From Thermoguttaceae bacterium (GTDB lineage Bacteria; Planctomycetota; Planctomycetia; Pirellulales; Thermoguttaceae), in contig JAQVID010000054.1 of the NCBI GenBank assembly GCA_028695865.1, forward strand, positions 1-10,617: DNA of 10,617 nucleotides, in the 5' to 3' direction. The translations under genes and the position numbers were made by a program. The notes under the pieces are model-generated. The model saw only the letters and a list, made by a program, of their open reading frames with translations. It was not told where the DNA came from and did not search any database. Shown here one piece after another: positions 4,760-10,617 of the stretch (the first letter of the stretch is position 1; the number at the start of each line of letters is the position of its first letter).

Positions 4760-6983
4760 TGAATTCAAATTGCTTGCCGAAGCCCTTGAACGAAGCGGGT
4801 TCGGACTGGAGGAAATATCACCGCATATTTCTGACAGCCAATGCAGTGGTCTGATTATTACCCATCTTGATAATGGGAATCTGCAAGTGGAATATTTTAA
4901 TGAACAGCGAAAAGTATGGAATTACACTTCTGGTAATCAACTTGCTTTTCCGAAGGGAAAAATATCCGGTCCATTTTATCAGACGACAAAGGAAGACACG
5001 GAGTACTTCAAATTGTTCAAAAATAAGGAAGTTGGAACAGTCAAAAAGATTGCGAAGCTTCGAGAATTGGTTGCCAAGTGCCCAATGACAAACGATAAGA
5101 AATGGCTCAAAAAATTCTGGAAACGTTGGAGAGAATATCCGAAGCGGATTGCGGATACCTTTCTTCCGCTATTGGACCGGGAAGAACCTTTGGCAATGAT
5201 ATTAACCAAACTCTCCGGGGGCTCGGACTTCAGCATGGAAGGCGTCCATACAGTTTTGGCTATGTTAGCTGCTGAATTACTGCGAGGATGCGAGGAAGGG
5301 CAGATTCCATTTAATCTTGTTCAGCCGCTTCTGGTTACAAATACAAAGCCCGATGAAATAGTTTATTTTCACAACTGTAATCCGTCTGTGTTGAAAGATG
5401 AAATGAAGAAGCGGTTTAATGAGCTGATTGTGATACAAAATACAGACGTTGTCCATGATGGCATTTGTTCATTAACAGGGCTGCCTGCTTTTTTGGTTCA
5501 TGGTACGTTTCCACAAGTCAATATGCCGGTACTTGGTCAGAAAACTGTCCTTCTTGCGATGAATAAACACGTATTGTGTCATGAACGACATGGCAGAATT
5601 GCGGCGGATATTTGCCCGGTAGACGCGAAAATGGCCGATAAAATGGCGGCCGCGCTTGACCAAATTACCAAGATGGAAAACGAGGGAAAAACCTGGAAAG
5701 GAGTGCCTTCCAGCGTCAAGAACAAACGTGATTTGCTGATTGTCTATTGTGAAGACGAACCGATGATTCATGTAAATTACGGCAATCAAATTGCTTCAGA
5801 TAATATTGACGATGACGATTTTGACAACGTTGAGGCCAAAGTAAGAGAGGAAGATGAGAGAGAGAATCTGAAGGAGCAAATCCGGAGTATGGCTCAAACC
5901 GTAATTGAGGCTGTAAACGATGTAGTACCAGATGACGAGAATAAACTTCTTCGTTGTATGATTCTTCGAGAAATAGATAAGGGACGTCGGCAGATTATGT
6001 ATGCGGATGCGTTTACAGTACTTGAACTTTTTGCGGCAACAGAAAAATGGAAACAAGCAGGAGAAAACATTCCTGAAATTAATTATTTGTTTTCCGTCCA
6101 AAAGAAAGTTGCGGCGACAAAACATCCGGCTTGCTCACCTTCACTTGCCCGAACGGTCAAGCTGTTTCACACGGTTTGGGGAAGTGATTTGACCCGTCCG
6201 GTCGATATTGCCGGGATATCATTTCATGAAGTCCTCGGGCTCTTATTGGGACGCAGAAACCTCAAACATTCACCGCGTGAAATGTTGTCCATGTTGGTGA
6301 GTCGAACAGAGCATTTGCTTTGTGCCGTTGGAGAAGATCATCACATACGTGATTCCGAAAAAAGAAAGATACCGGTGAAGGCTAAACAAGTGACGCTCGA
6401 TGTTGTGGCACTATTTGGCATTTTTTTGTACAAAATTGATGAATATGAAGAAAATGACGAAACAAACAAAAAAGTATTCTATAAAAAGGAGCAATATATG
6501 AAAGATGTCTATTATACCTTGGGGCGGTTTTTAATGCTGATTGATCACCTGCATGTGGAGTATTGTCACAGACAGCGTAATGGAGATGTACCACCGAAAT
6601 TATTGGGAAACGCGATGATTCCGGTCGCCAATGCCAACGCGGGCAAGGCCCTGGCACGCTTGTCGGAACGTTTGTGTCCTTATATCGGTTGGGCAAAACA
6701 GTTCATCAATACGGAACCGGAAGATGCTCAAGACAATGGCGGTGGGAACGAAAAAGAGAAAGGCGACAAACGGAAGCTGATTGCGTGGCTGCTGGGGCAG
6801 CTCCAGCAGACGTCAGAGCTTCTCACCAAGGCCGCACTGCCGAACCGACGTCTCGACGATGTGGCCAAAGCGCAGCTTCTGTTGGGATATCTTTCCGGTT
6901 TTGAAAAGAAACAGGATTTATCCAGCTCCGTTGCTGGTACCGAATGTACAAAAGTAGAAGCTCAAAACAGTAACAAAGAATAG
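4752..6983 (+). CDS. cas8c: Cas8c (Csd1 family), large subunit of type I-C Cascade
   Basis: This 743-residue protein is the Cascade large subunit, which reads the PAM and positions Cas3. Family marks are C239-S-L-T-G-L-P-A-F followed by G-Q-K-T-V-L-L-A-M-N-K (about 263-273), matching the Csd1 C-L-V-T-G and G-A-x-L-V-S-F-N regions. Near the end, Y-Y-T-L-G-R-F (from 586) and A-Q-L-L-L-G-Y-L match the Csd1 L-G-R-L-F and F-A-L-G-Y-Y segments. It is longer than usual (about 570-650). Extra length includes a very acidic, charged stretch at about 350-375 (D-D-D-D-F-D-N-V-E-A-K-V-R-E-E-D-E-R-E) and a Gly/Glu/Lys-rich linker near 660-675. The ATG overlaps the cas5 stop by 8 bases. The C-terminal 161 residues are probably also made separately from an internal start (6498). 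cas7 follows after 25 bases. Confidence 0.92.
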   Translation: MLNEFKLLAEALERSGFGLEEISPHISDSQCSGLIITHLDNGNLQVEYFNEQRKVWNYTSGNQLAFPKGKISGPFYQTTKEDTEYFKLFKNKEVGTVKKIAKLRELVAKCPMTNDKKWLKKFWKRWREYPKRIADTFLPLLDREEPLAMILTKLSGGSDFSMEGVHTVLAMLAAELLRGCEEGQIPFNLVQPLLVTNTKPDEIVYFHNCNPSVLKDEMKKRFNELIVIQNTDVVHDGICSLTGLPAFLVHGTFPQVNMPVLGQKTVLLAMNKHVLCHERHGRIAADICPVDAKMADKMAAALDQITKMENEGKTWKGVPSSVKNKRDLLIVYCEDEPMIHVNYGNQIASDNIDDDDFDNVEAKVREEDERENLKEQIRSMAQTVIEAVNDVVPDDENKLLRCMILREIDKGRRQIMYADAFTVLELFAATEKWKQAGENIPEINYLFSVQKKVAATKHPACSPSLARTVKLFHTVWGSDLTRPVDIAGISFHEVLGLLLGRRNLKHSPREMLSMLVSRTEHLLCAVGEDHHIRDSEKRKIPVKAKQVTLDVVALFGIFLYKIDEYEENDETNKKVFYKKEQYMKDVYYTLGRFLMLIDHLHVEYCHRQRNGDVPPKLLGNAMIPVANANAGKALARLSERLCPYIGWAKQFINTEPEDAQDNGGGNEKEKGDKRKLIAWLLGQLQQTSELLTKAALPNRRLDDVAKAQLLLGYLSGFEKKQDLSSSVAGTECTKVEAQNSNKE
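6486..6491 (+). promoter_or_regulatory. Internal ribosome binding site within cas8c
   Basis: AAGGAG lies 6 bases before an in-frame ATG at 6498-6500, as good as the site of cas7. The codons K-K-E (AAA AAG GAG) are compatible with either a coding or a signalling reason for the sequence. Its position, just before the small-subunit domain, favours function. Confidence 0.72.
6498..6983 (+). CDS. cas11c: Cas11c small subunit from an internal start in cas8c
   Basis: Starting at codon 583 of cas8c in the same frame, this gives 161 residues: M-K-D-V-Y-Y-T-L-G-R-F-L-M-L-I-D-H-L, ending with the cas8c C-terminus. In type I-C systems it is established that the small subunit Cas11c is translated from an internal start within cas8c and lines the belly of Cascade. 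The product is predicted to be helical, as Cas11 proteins are, apart from a Gly/Glu/Lys-rich insert (about residues 78-93 of the product) that may be a flexible loop. Evidence is the strong ribosome binding site at 6486-6491, the good spacing, and the location at the known domain border. The product is somewhat larger than I would expect for Cas11c, mainly because of that insert. Confidence 0.72.
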   Translation: MKDVYYTLGRFLMLIDHLHVEYCHRQRNGDVPPKLLGNAMIPVANANAGKALARLSERLCPYIGWAKQFINTEPEDAQDNGGGNEKEKGDKRKLIAWLLGQLQQTSELLTKAALPNRRLDDVAKAQLLLGYLSGFEKKQDLSSSVAGTECTKVEAQNSNKE

Positions 6984-6992
6984 TAACAAAGA
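6969..6992 (+). repeat. Short tandem repeat across the cas8c stop codon
   Basis: AGTAACAAAGA occurs at 6969-6979 and again at 6982-6992, a 13-base period. The first copy codes for the last residues of Cas8c (S-N-K-E). The second lies just past the start of the stop codon TAG and leads into the cas7 ribosome binding site. It looks like slippage or a small duplication that left the end of cas8c and the spacing to cas7 intact. Confidence 0.7.
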
Positions 6993-7008
6993 GTAAGGAG
7001 AAAAGAAA

Positions 7009-7857
7009 ATGAGTAAAAGTGCAGAATTTTTGAATCGTGCCGTTGGTCTTATGGTGATTGAAGTTGTGAACTCCAACCCAAATGGTGATCCTGACATGGA
7101 AAGCGATCCTCGCTGGCGAACAGATGAACGTGGCGAAATTTCGCCTGTATCATTCAAACGAAAGGTTCGTGATTTGATTGAGGATAAAACGGGTCCGGTT
7201 TGGCAAAAAGTTGGAGCAGAACTTAATCCGGAGAATTTTAAAATTCTTGAATCACCGAGTCGGGATCGCAAGACGATTACGAACATGGCGGAAAAGGCGT
7301 TTATTGCTGCTTATTGGGACGCAAGAGTTTTTGGATCGACTTTTTTGGAGAAGAAAAGCCAAGGCGGCTCGGCTATCAAGTCGGGTGTCGTACAGTTCGC
7401 GCTTGGCGTTTCTGTTGCTCCCATTGAGATTATTCGTATGACCAATACGAATAAATCTGGTGTTCAGGAAGGAAAAGACAAAGGCATGGCTCCGCTGGGA
7501 TATCGTGTCGTTCAGCATGGAGTATATTGCATGCCTTTTTTTGTCAATCCGACCGCGGCAGTAAAGTCGGGCTGTACACAACAAGATATTGACTTGCTTT
7601 GCGACGTCATTCCATACGCTTATGCCCACACCGCTTCGTATGCTCGTGCAGATGTTCGCATTCGCCATGCGTGGTATATTGAGCATAAAGACGCGTTGGG
7701 TTCGTGTTCCGATTTTGCGTTGATTGATGCCTTGCGTCCCAAGTGCAAAGATAGTAATAATGTCCCGACAACAAGGTGGGAAGATTACGACGTACCTGTG
7801 GAACTTCCCAAGGAATTGGCAGAGCGAGTTCTGCAACTTAGGGACTTGGCGAAATAA
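7009..7857 (+). CDS. cas7c: Cas7c (Csd2 family), backbone subunit of type I-C Cascade
   Basis: This is a 282-residue RAMP protein, the usual length for Csd2. Several copies coat the guide RNA spacer and form the Cascade backbone; their thumbs flip out every sixth guide base. Family features are N23-P-N-G-D-P-D near the N-terminus, K50-R-K-V-R-D, Y102-W-D-A-R-V-F-G (usual form W-D-V-R-x-F-G), G126-V-V-Q-F-A-L-G (usual G-P-V-Q-x-x-x), G164-Y-R-V-V-Q-H-G-V-Y and the helix-rich Y205-A-H-T-A-S-Y-A-R-A-D region before R-H-A-W-Y-I-E-H. The start ATG has AAGGAG (6995-7000) 8 bases upstream. It lies 25 bases after cas8c in the same operon, and a possible terminator hairpin follows before cas3, so cas7 may be made in excess of cas3. 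Confidence 0.94.
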   Translation: MSKSAEFLNRAVGLMVIEVVNSNPNGDPDMESDPRWRTDERGEISPVSFKRKVRDLIEDKTGPVWQKVGAELNPENFKILESPSRDRKTITNMAEKAFIAAYWDARVFGSTFLEKKSQGGSAIKSGVVQFALGVSVAPIEIIRMTNTNKSGVQEGKDKGMAPLGYRVVQHGVYCMPFFVNPTAAVKSGCTQQDIDLLCDVIPYAYAHTASYARADVRIRHAWYIEHKDALGSCSDFALIDALRPKCKDSNNVPTTRWEDYDVPVELPKELAERVLQLRDLAK

Positions 7858-7890
7858 ACCGCTTGAGTCAATTTGTATCTTTATGTCTCG

Positions 7891-7920
7891 GAGCAGCATG
7901 AAAAACGCTGCTCTGTTTTA
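7891..7920 (+). terminator. Possible intrinsic terminator or attenuator between cas7 and cas3
   Basis: GAGCAGC (7891-7897) and GCTGCTC (7907-7913) form a perfect 7-bp stem with a 9-nt A-rich loop, followed by TGTTTTA. The T run is short, so termination may be partial. That would give less cas3 than Cascade message from one promoter. It begins 33 bases after the cas7 stop. Confidence 0.5.
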
Positions 7921-7950
7921 CTCATTTTCAAGCAGCAGGAGTTTTCTGTC

Positions 7951-7960
7951 GGCACGTGCC
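7951..7960. repeat. 10-bp perfect palindrome in the cas7-cas3 gap
   Basis: GGCACGTGCC is self-complementary, 90 bases before the cas3 start. It could be a protein-binding site or a short hairpin. The gap 7858-8040 (183 bases) otherwise shows only the hairpin at 7891-7913 and no clear promoter. Confidence 0.3.
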
Positions 7961-8029
7961 TGTTTCTGCGACGAGATACTATCATCTTCGTAAAAACGGG
8001 CTTGGTCCTTATGTCGGTGGAACTCAAGC

Positions 8030-8033
8030 GGAG
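8030..8033 (+). promoter_or_regulatory. Ribosome binding site that decides the cas3 start
   Basis: GGAG (in AGCGGAG) lies 7 bases before ATG 8041-8043. The earlier in-frame options, TTG 7873 and ATG 8011, lack a comparable site. Cas3 proteins of this type begin with a Y-Y-A-x-S segment close to the N-terminus, which fits 8041 (M-D-E-Y-Y-A-R-S). Confidence 0.7.
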
Positions 8034-8040
8034 TATTATT

Positions 8041-10269
8041 ATGGACGAATATTACGCGCGCAGTGGTAAAAACAACGTTCCGCCACAGCCTTATCGAGAA
8101 CATATTTTGGGAACCATCGAGCGTTGCTATCGTACTCTTTTGGTCATGCTTCAGTATTTGTCAGGAACCGAAGAGTACAAGCAGGCATTTCAGTGCAGCA
8201 CTCTTCTTGGAACGGAATATCACGATTTGGGAAAGCTTGACGATGACAATCAGAAAGTCTTGAGTAGGCAAAACAAAACGAGCGTATTACCTTTTCGTCA
8301 TGAAGATGCGGGTTGCGCTCTTTTAATGAAACACTTTACCGCAGCGGGCCTTTTCCCGTTGTATTTGGTTTATTCACATCATCAGGGCATACCGAATCAA
8401 CATGATGAAAACAGAAGGGGCGATTACATGTTTCGTCGATATCACAAAAATGACCCATGCGGCGAGAAAAACAAAGAGCATATTGATCGCCAGCTTGAAA
8501 CTTATTGGAAGATACATCGTTATATGATTCATGAGGAAATACAATGTCATCGTTCACCCAAGTGTGAGGGTCTGGCTTTGCGATTGGCTCTTTCCTGTTT
8601 GGCTGATGCCGACCATGGTAACGCTGCAAGTTGGGGCCATAACGCAACAGAAAAGATGCCGCCTGATGGTCGTTGGACGGAGCGTCTTGAAGCGTTGGAT
8701 CAATATATAGCTAAAATGGACAATGCTACCTCCAGAAGCCAGGATCGAAACGTGGTTTATCACGCGTGTCGTGACCTTCCACTTGATGAAGGCAAGTTCG
8801 AAACATGTTCCAGTCCGGTAGGAACCGGAAAGACGACAGCAGTTATGGCAAAGCTGCTTCGGTATGCAATAAAATACAATCTGAGACACATAATTGTTGT
8901 CCTTCCTTTTACCAATATTATTCAGCAGTCTGTGGAAGTGTACAGGAAAGCACTTGTCTTGCCCGGTGAAAATCCTGAAGAAGTCGTGGCGGAACATCAT
9001 CATTTGGCTGACTTTTCCACTCCGGAGTTTCGGTCCTTTTCCACTCTTTGGAGGACGCCCATTATCGTAACAACGGCTGTGCAGTTTTTTGAGACGTTGG
9101 GGAGTAATAACCCGGCGCGTCTTCGCAAACTCCATGAACTTCCCGGGTCGGCAATCTTTGTCGATGAAGCGCATACCGCCATGCCGTTGGAGTTGTGGCC
9201 ACAAGTGTGGAAATGGTTGAGTCAACTTGCGAAAAAGTGGTGTTGTCCGGTCATTCTCGGGTCAGGTTCACTGCGTAAATTTTGGGAAAACACACAGTTT
9301 TTGGGTGAAGCGGCAAGTCTTCCAGACGTTTTACCTCAGGAATTACGTGTTCGATTGCTCGAGGTTGAAAGTTCAAGAGTGACTTTTCGTCGCGAGACGC
9401 AGGCTTGGGGATTGGACGAACTGAAAGCACGACTTTTGTCAGATCACGGTGGCTCAAAACTTGTCGTTGTGAATACGGTGCATACGGCGGCATCCCTGGC
9501 ATGGGCCTTGCGGGAAGCAGGAGCTGAAGTTTTGCACCTTTCAACAGCACTTACTCCTTGCGATCGGGCAAAGATCATGGAGCAAATAAAAAAGCGTTTA
9601 AATCCAAATGATTGTGAATATCGGGACGACTGGATTTTGGTTGCGACAAGTTGTGTTGAGACGGGTGTCAACTTTTCTTTTGCCAAAGGTTATCGGGAGT
9701 GTTGTTCAGTTGCGAATTTGATTCAAATCAGTGGGCGGATCAATCGACATTTCGAAAGGCTGGTTGCCGGTGTTGTTATCAGTTTCAGGTTGCTGGCAGA
9801 AATCGGTATCACTCTTAATCCCTGTTTCGTTCATATGCAGAAAATTCTGGATAAGCTTTTTAATGAACAGTGGTTTGATGGTACCCATTCACTTGAAGAG
9901 ATTCTCGAAGAAGAATTTCGATGTCTTGTTGTTGAGTGCAAAAGTAATGCCCAAGAGTTGATAAAAGCCGAATCATCAGGCCAATTTGAACGTGTTGCCC
10001 AATTATGTAAAGTAATTGAAGACAAGAATGTATGCCTGGTTGTTTTTGACGAAGAATTGGCATTTCGTGTGAGAAATCACGAACGGATAAGTTATTATGA
10101 GCTTCAACGCAACTCTGTTCAAATACCACGTTATGTATTGGAAAAATTCCACGCTGAAAAGCTTGACGACGCTGAAGAGTTGTATTTGTGGACGATGCGG
10201 TATGACCCTGTGTTTCTTGGATATATGACGCGGGAAGTCCAAATAATAATACAGAAGAATAAAAAATGA
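8041..10269 (+). CDS. cas3: Cas3 nuclease-helicase of type I-C
   Basis: This 742-residue protein is recruited by target-bound Cascade to unwind and degrade DNA from 3' to 5'. The N-terminal HD nuclease has H21, H61-D62-L-G-K, H87-E-D-A, H113-H114 and A-D191-H (family form A-D-x-x-A-S). The superfamily 2 helicase follows, with Walker A S258-P-V-G-T-G-K264-T, motif Ia V-V-L-P-F-T-N (286-292), motif II D375-E-A-H, motif III G407-S-G-S-L (S-G-S in place of the commoner S-A-T), motif V A535-T-S-C-V-E-T-G-V-N and motif VI Q562-I-S-G-R-I-N-R. All catalytic residues appear present, so the enzyme should be active. It is read in the same direction as cas5-cas8c-cas7 but last, after a 183-base gap with a possible attenuator, whereas cas3 usually comes first in type I-C. 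The frame is open upstream to 7873, so a longer N-terminus cannot be excluded. Confidence 0.93.
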   Translation: MDEYYARSGKNNVPPQPYREHILGTIERCYRTLLVMLQYLSGTEEYKQAFQCSTLLGTEYHDLGKLDDDNQKVLSRQNKTSVLPFRHEDAGCALLMKHFTAAGLFPLYLVYSHHQGIPNQHDENRRGDYMFRRYHKNDPCGEKNKEHIDRQLETYWKIHRYMIHEEIQCHRSPKCEGLALRLALSCLADADHGNAASWGHNATEKMPPDGRWTERLEALDQYIAKMDNATSRSQDRNVVYHACRDLPLDEGKFETCSSPVGTGKTTAVMAKLLRYAIKYNLRHIIVVLPFTNIIQQSVEVYRKALVLPGENPEEVVAEHHHLADFSTPEFRSFSTLWRTPIIVTTAVQFFETLGSNNPARLRKLHELPGSAIFVDEAHTAMPLELWPQVWKWLSQLAKKWCCPVILGSGSLRKFWENTQFLGEAASLPDVLPQELRVRLLEVESSRVTFRRETQAWGLDELKARLLSDHGGSKLVVVNTVHTAASLAWALREAGAEVLHLSTALTPCDRAKIMEQIKKRLNPNDCEYRDDWILVATSCVETGVNFSFAKGYRECCSVANLIQISGRINRHFERLVAGVVISFRLLAEIGITLNPCFVHMQKILDKLFNEQWFDGTHSLEEILEEEFRCLVVECKSNAQELIKAESSGQFERVAQLCKVIEDKNVCLVVFDEELAFRVRNHERISYYELQRNSVQIPRYVLEKFHAEKLDDAEELYLWTMRYDPVFLGYMTREVQIIIQKNKK

Positions 10270-10284
10270 GACAGAGATAAAAGG

Positions 10285-10294
10285 CCTGATCAGG
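10285..10294. repeat. 10-bp palindrome between cas3 and the second cas5
   Basis: CCTGATCAGG is self-complementary and sits between the cas3 stop and the second cas5 ATG. It is too short for a terminator, and no T run follows. Its right half (CAGG) is also the only weak ribosome-binding candidate for the second cas5. Confidence 0.25.
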
Positions 10295-10304
10295 TCAAAG
10301 CGAA

Positions 10305-10617
10305 ATGATTGACAAGATTTATGAAGTTTCCGCGGAAATAGCTGGTCCAACAGCTATTTTTACGAGGCCGGACAGCGGGAGCTCCTTTGTATCGTATCCG
10401 GCGCCGACCTTTTCGGCGGTTACAGCCATGTTTTCGTCCGTGGTGCGTTTGACTACGGCATATATTAAGTCAATCCGAGTACATATTTGCCGGCCGGTCG
10501 TGTTTTGCAAATACACAACGAATTATCATAATTATCATGGGGTGTTACGAAAGGATCTGTCAATTAAGCAAGGGAACCCTTGGCAATGCCTGGCGACCGT
10601 ACTGTCGAATGTCGTTT
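10305..10617 (+). CDS. cas5c: Second, diverged cas5c copy (cut by window edge)
   Basis: An open frame starts at ATG 10305 and runs without a stop to the right edge (104 codons). It matches the first 101 codons of the cas5c at 4145 with nine visible residue changes (A47V, N50T, P56S, T57I, N80K, E81D, Y90W, F92C, P93L) and an insertion of N-Y-H from a perfect 9-bp tandem duplication (AATTATCAT at 10521-10529 and 10530-10538). The Cas5 N-terminal marks G-P-T-A-I-F-T-R-P-D and V-S-Y-P-A-P-T-F-S-A are unchanged. It begins 35 bases after the cas3 stop, with no promoter and only a weak ribosome binding site (AGG 10 bases upstream), unlike the first copy. It may be a spare subunit, the head of a second cas module beyond the window, or a decaying fragment. 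Whether it is full length cannot be seen. Confidence 0.8.
   Translation, partial: MIDKIYEVSAEIAGPTAIFTRPDSGSSFVSYPAPTFSAVTAMFSSVVRLTTAYIKSIRVHICRPVVFCKYTTNYHNYHGVLRKDLSIKQGNPWQCLATVLSNVV

Noticed and set aside
7873..8040. Longer Cas3 start at TTG 7873 or ATG 8011
   Set aside because: Neither has a good ribosome binding site, the extension crosses the hairpin at 7891-7913, and the family N-terminus fits ATG 8041. Kept only as an alternative.

Overview
This is bacterial chromosome with housekeeping genes on the left and a CRISPR-Cas locus on the right. The lineage is not certain. The cut-off protein at the left edge has a W-x-G-x-I-x-x-L-x-F-D-P tail of a kind I associate with Planctomycetes/Verrucomicrobia/Lentisphaerae proteins, so a PVC-group bacterium is a guess only.

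Layout. 1-611 holds the end of an unidentified + strand protein and a decayed, frameshifted fragment of an IS66-type transposase. 657-3705 (minus strand) holds nifU (three-domain Fe-S scaffold) and proS (prolyl-tRNA synthetase), separated by a strong intrinsic terminator for proS. 3706-4144 is a dense control region described below. 4145-10269 (plus strand) is a type I-C effector operon in the order cas5c-cas8c-cas7c-cas3, with cas3 last rather than first. The cas8c gene carries an in-frame internal ribosome binding site and start that should yield the small subunit Cas11c. From 10305 to the right edge a second, diverged copy of cas5 begins. No cas1, cas2, cas4, cas6 or multi-repeat array is visible.

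The main discovery candidate is in the control region. A single type I-C-like CRISPR repeat (3970-3996, minus orientation) lies just downstream of a consensus TATAAT box, so transcription should start almost at the repeat. It is followed by one spacer-length stretch (about 33 nt) and then, in place of a second repeat, a 15-bp hairpin (3891-3936). The first 17 nt of the spacer match the minus strand at 4117-4101, inside the cas5 promoter, at 15 of 17 positions. Mismatches fall exactly at positions 6 and 12, and the match ends at position 18. These are the every-sixth guide bases that Cascade flips out and does not read. The three bases flanking the target are 5'-TTC, the canonical type I-C PAM. 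I read this as a one-guide, CRISPR-derived autorepressor (CreR-like) that would let the I-C Cascade shut down its own operon without cleaving it. The sequence match is seen directly; the regulatory role is inference.

How the parts would work together: Cas5c processes the guide at the base of its 5-bp stem, leaving an 11-nt 5' handle. Cas5c, Cas8c, Cas7c and internally translated Cas11c form Cascade. Cascade with ordinary guides recruits Cas3 to destroy invaders, while Cascade with the orphan guide would sit on the cas promoter and limit expression.
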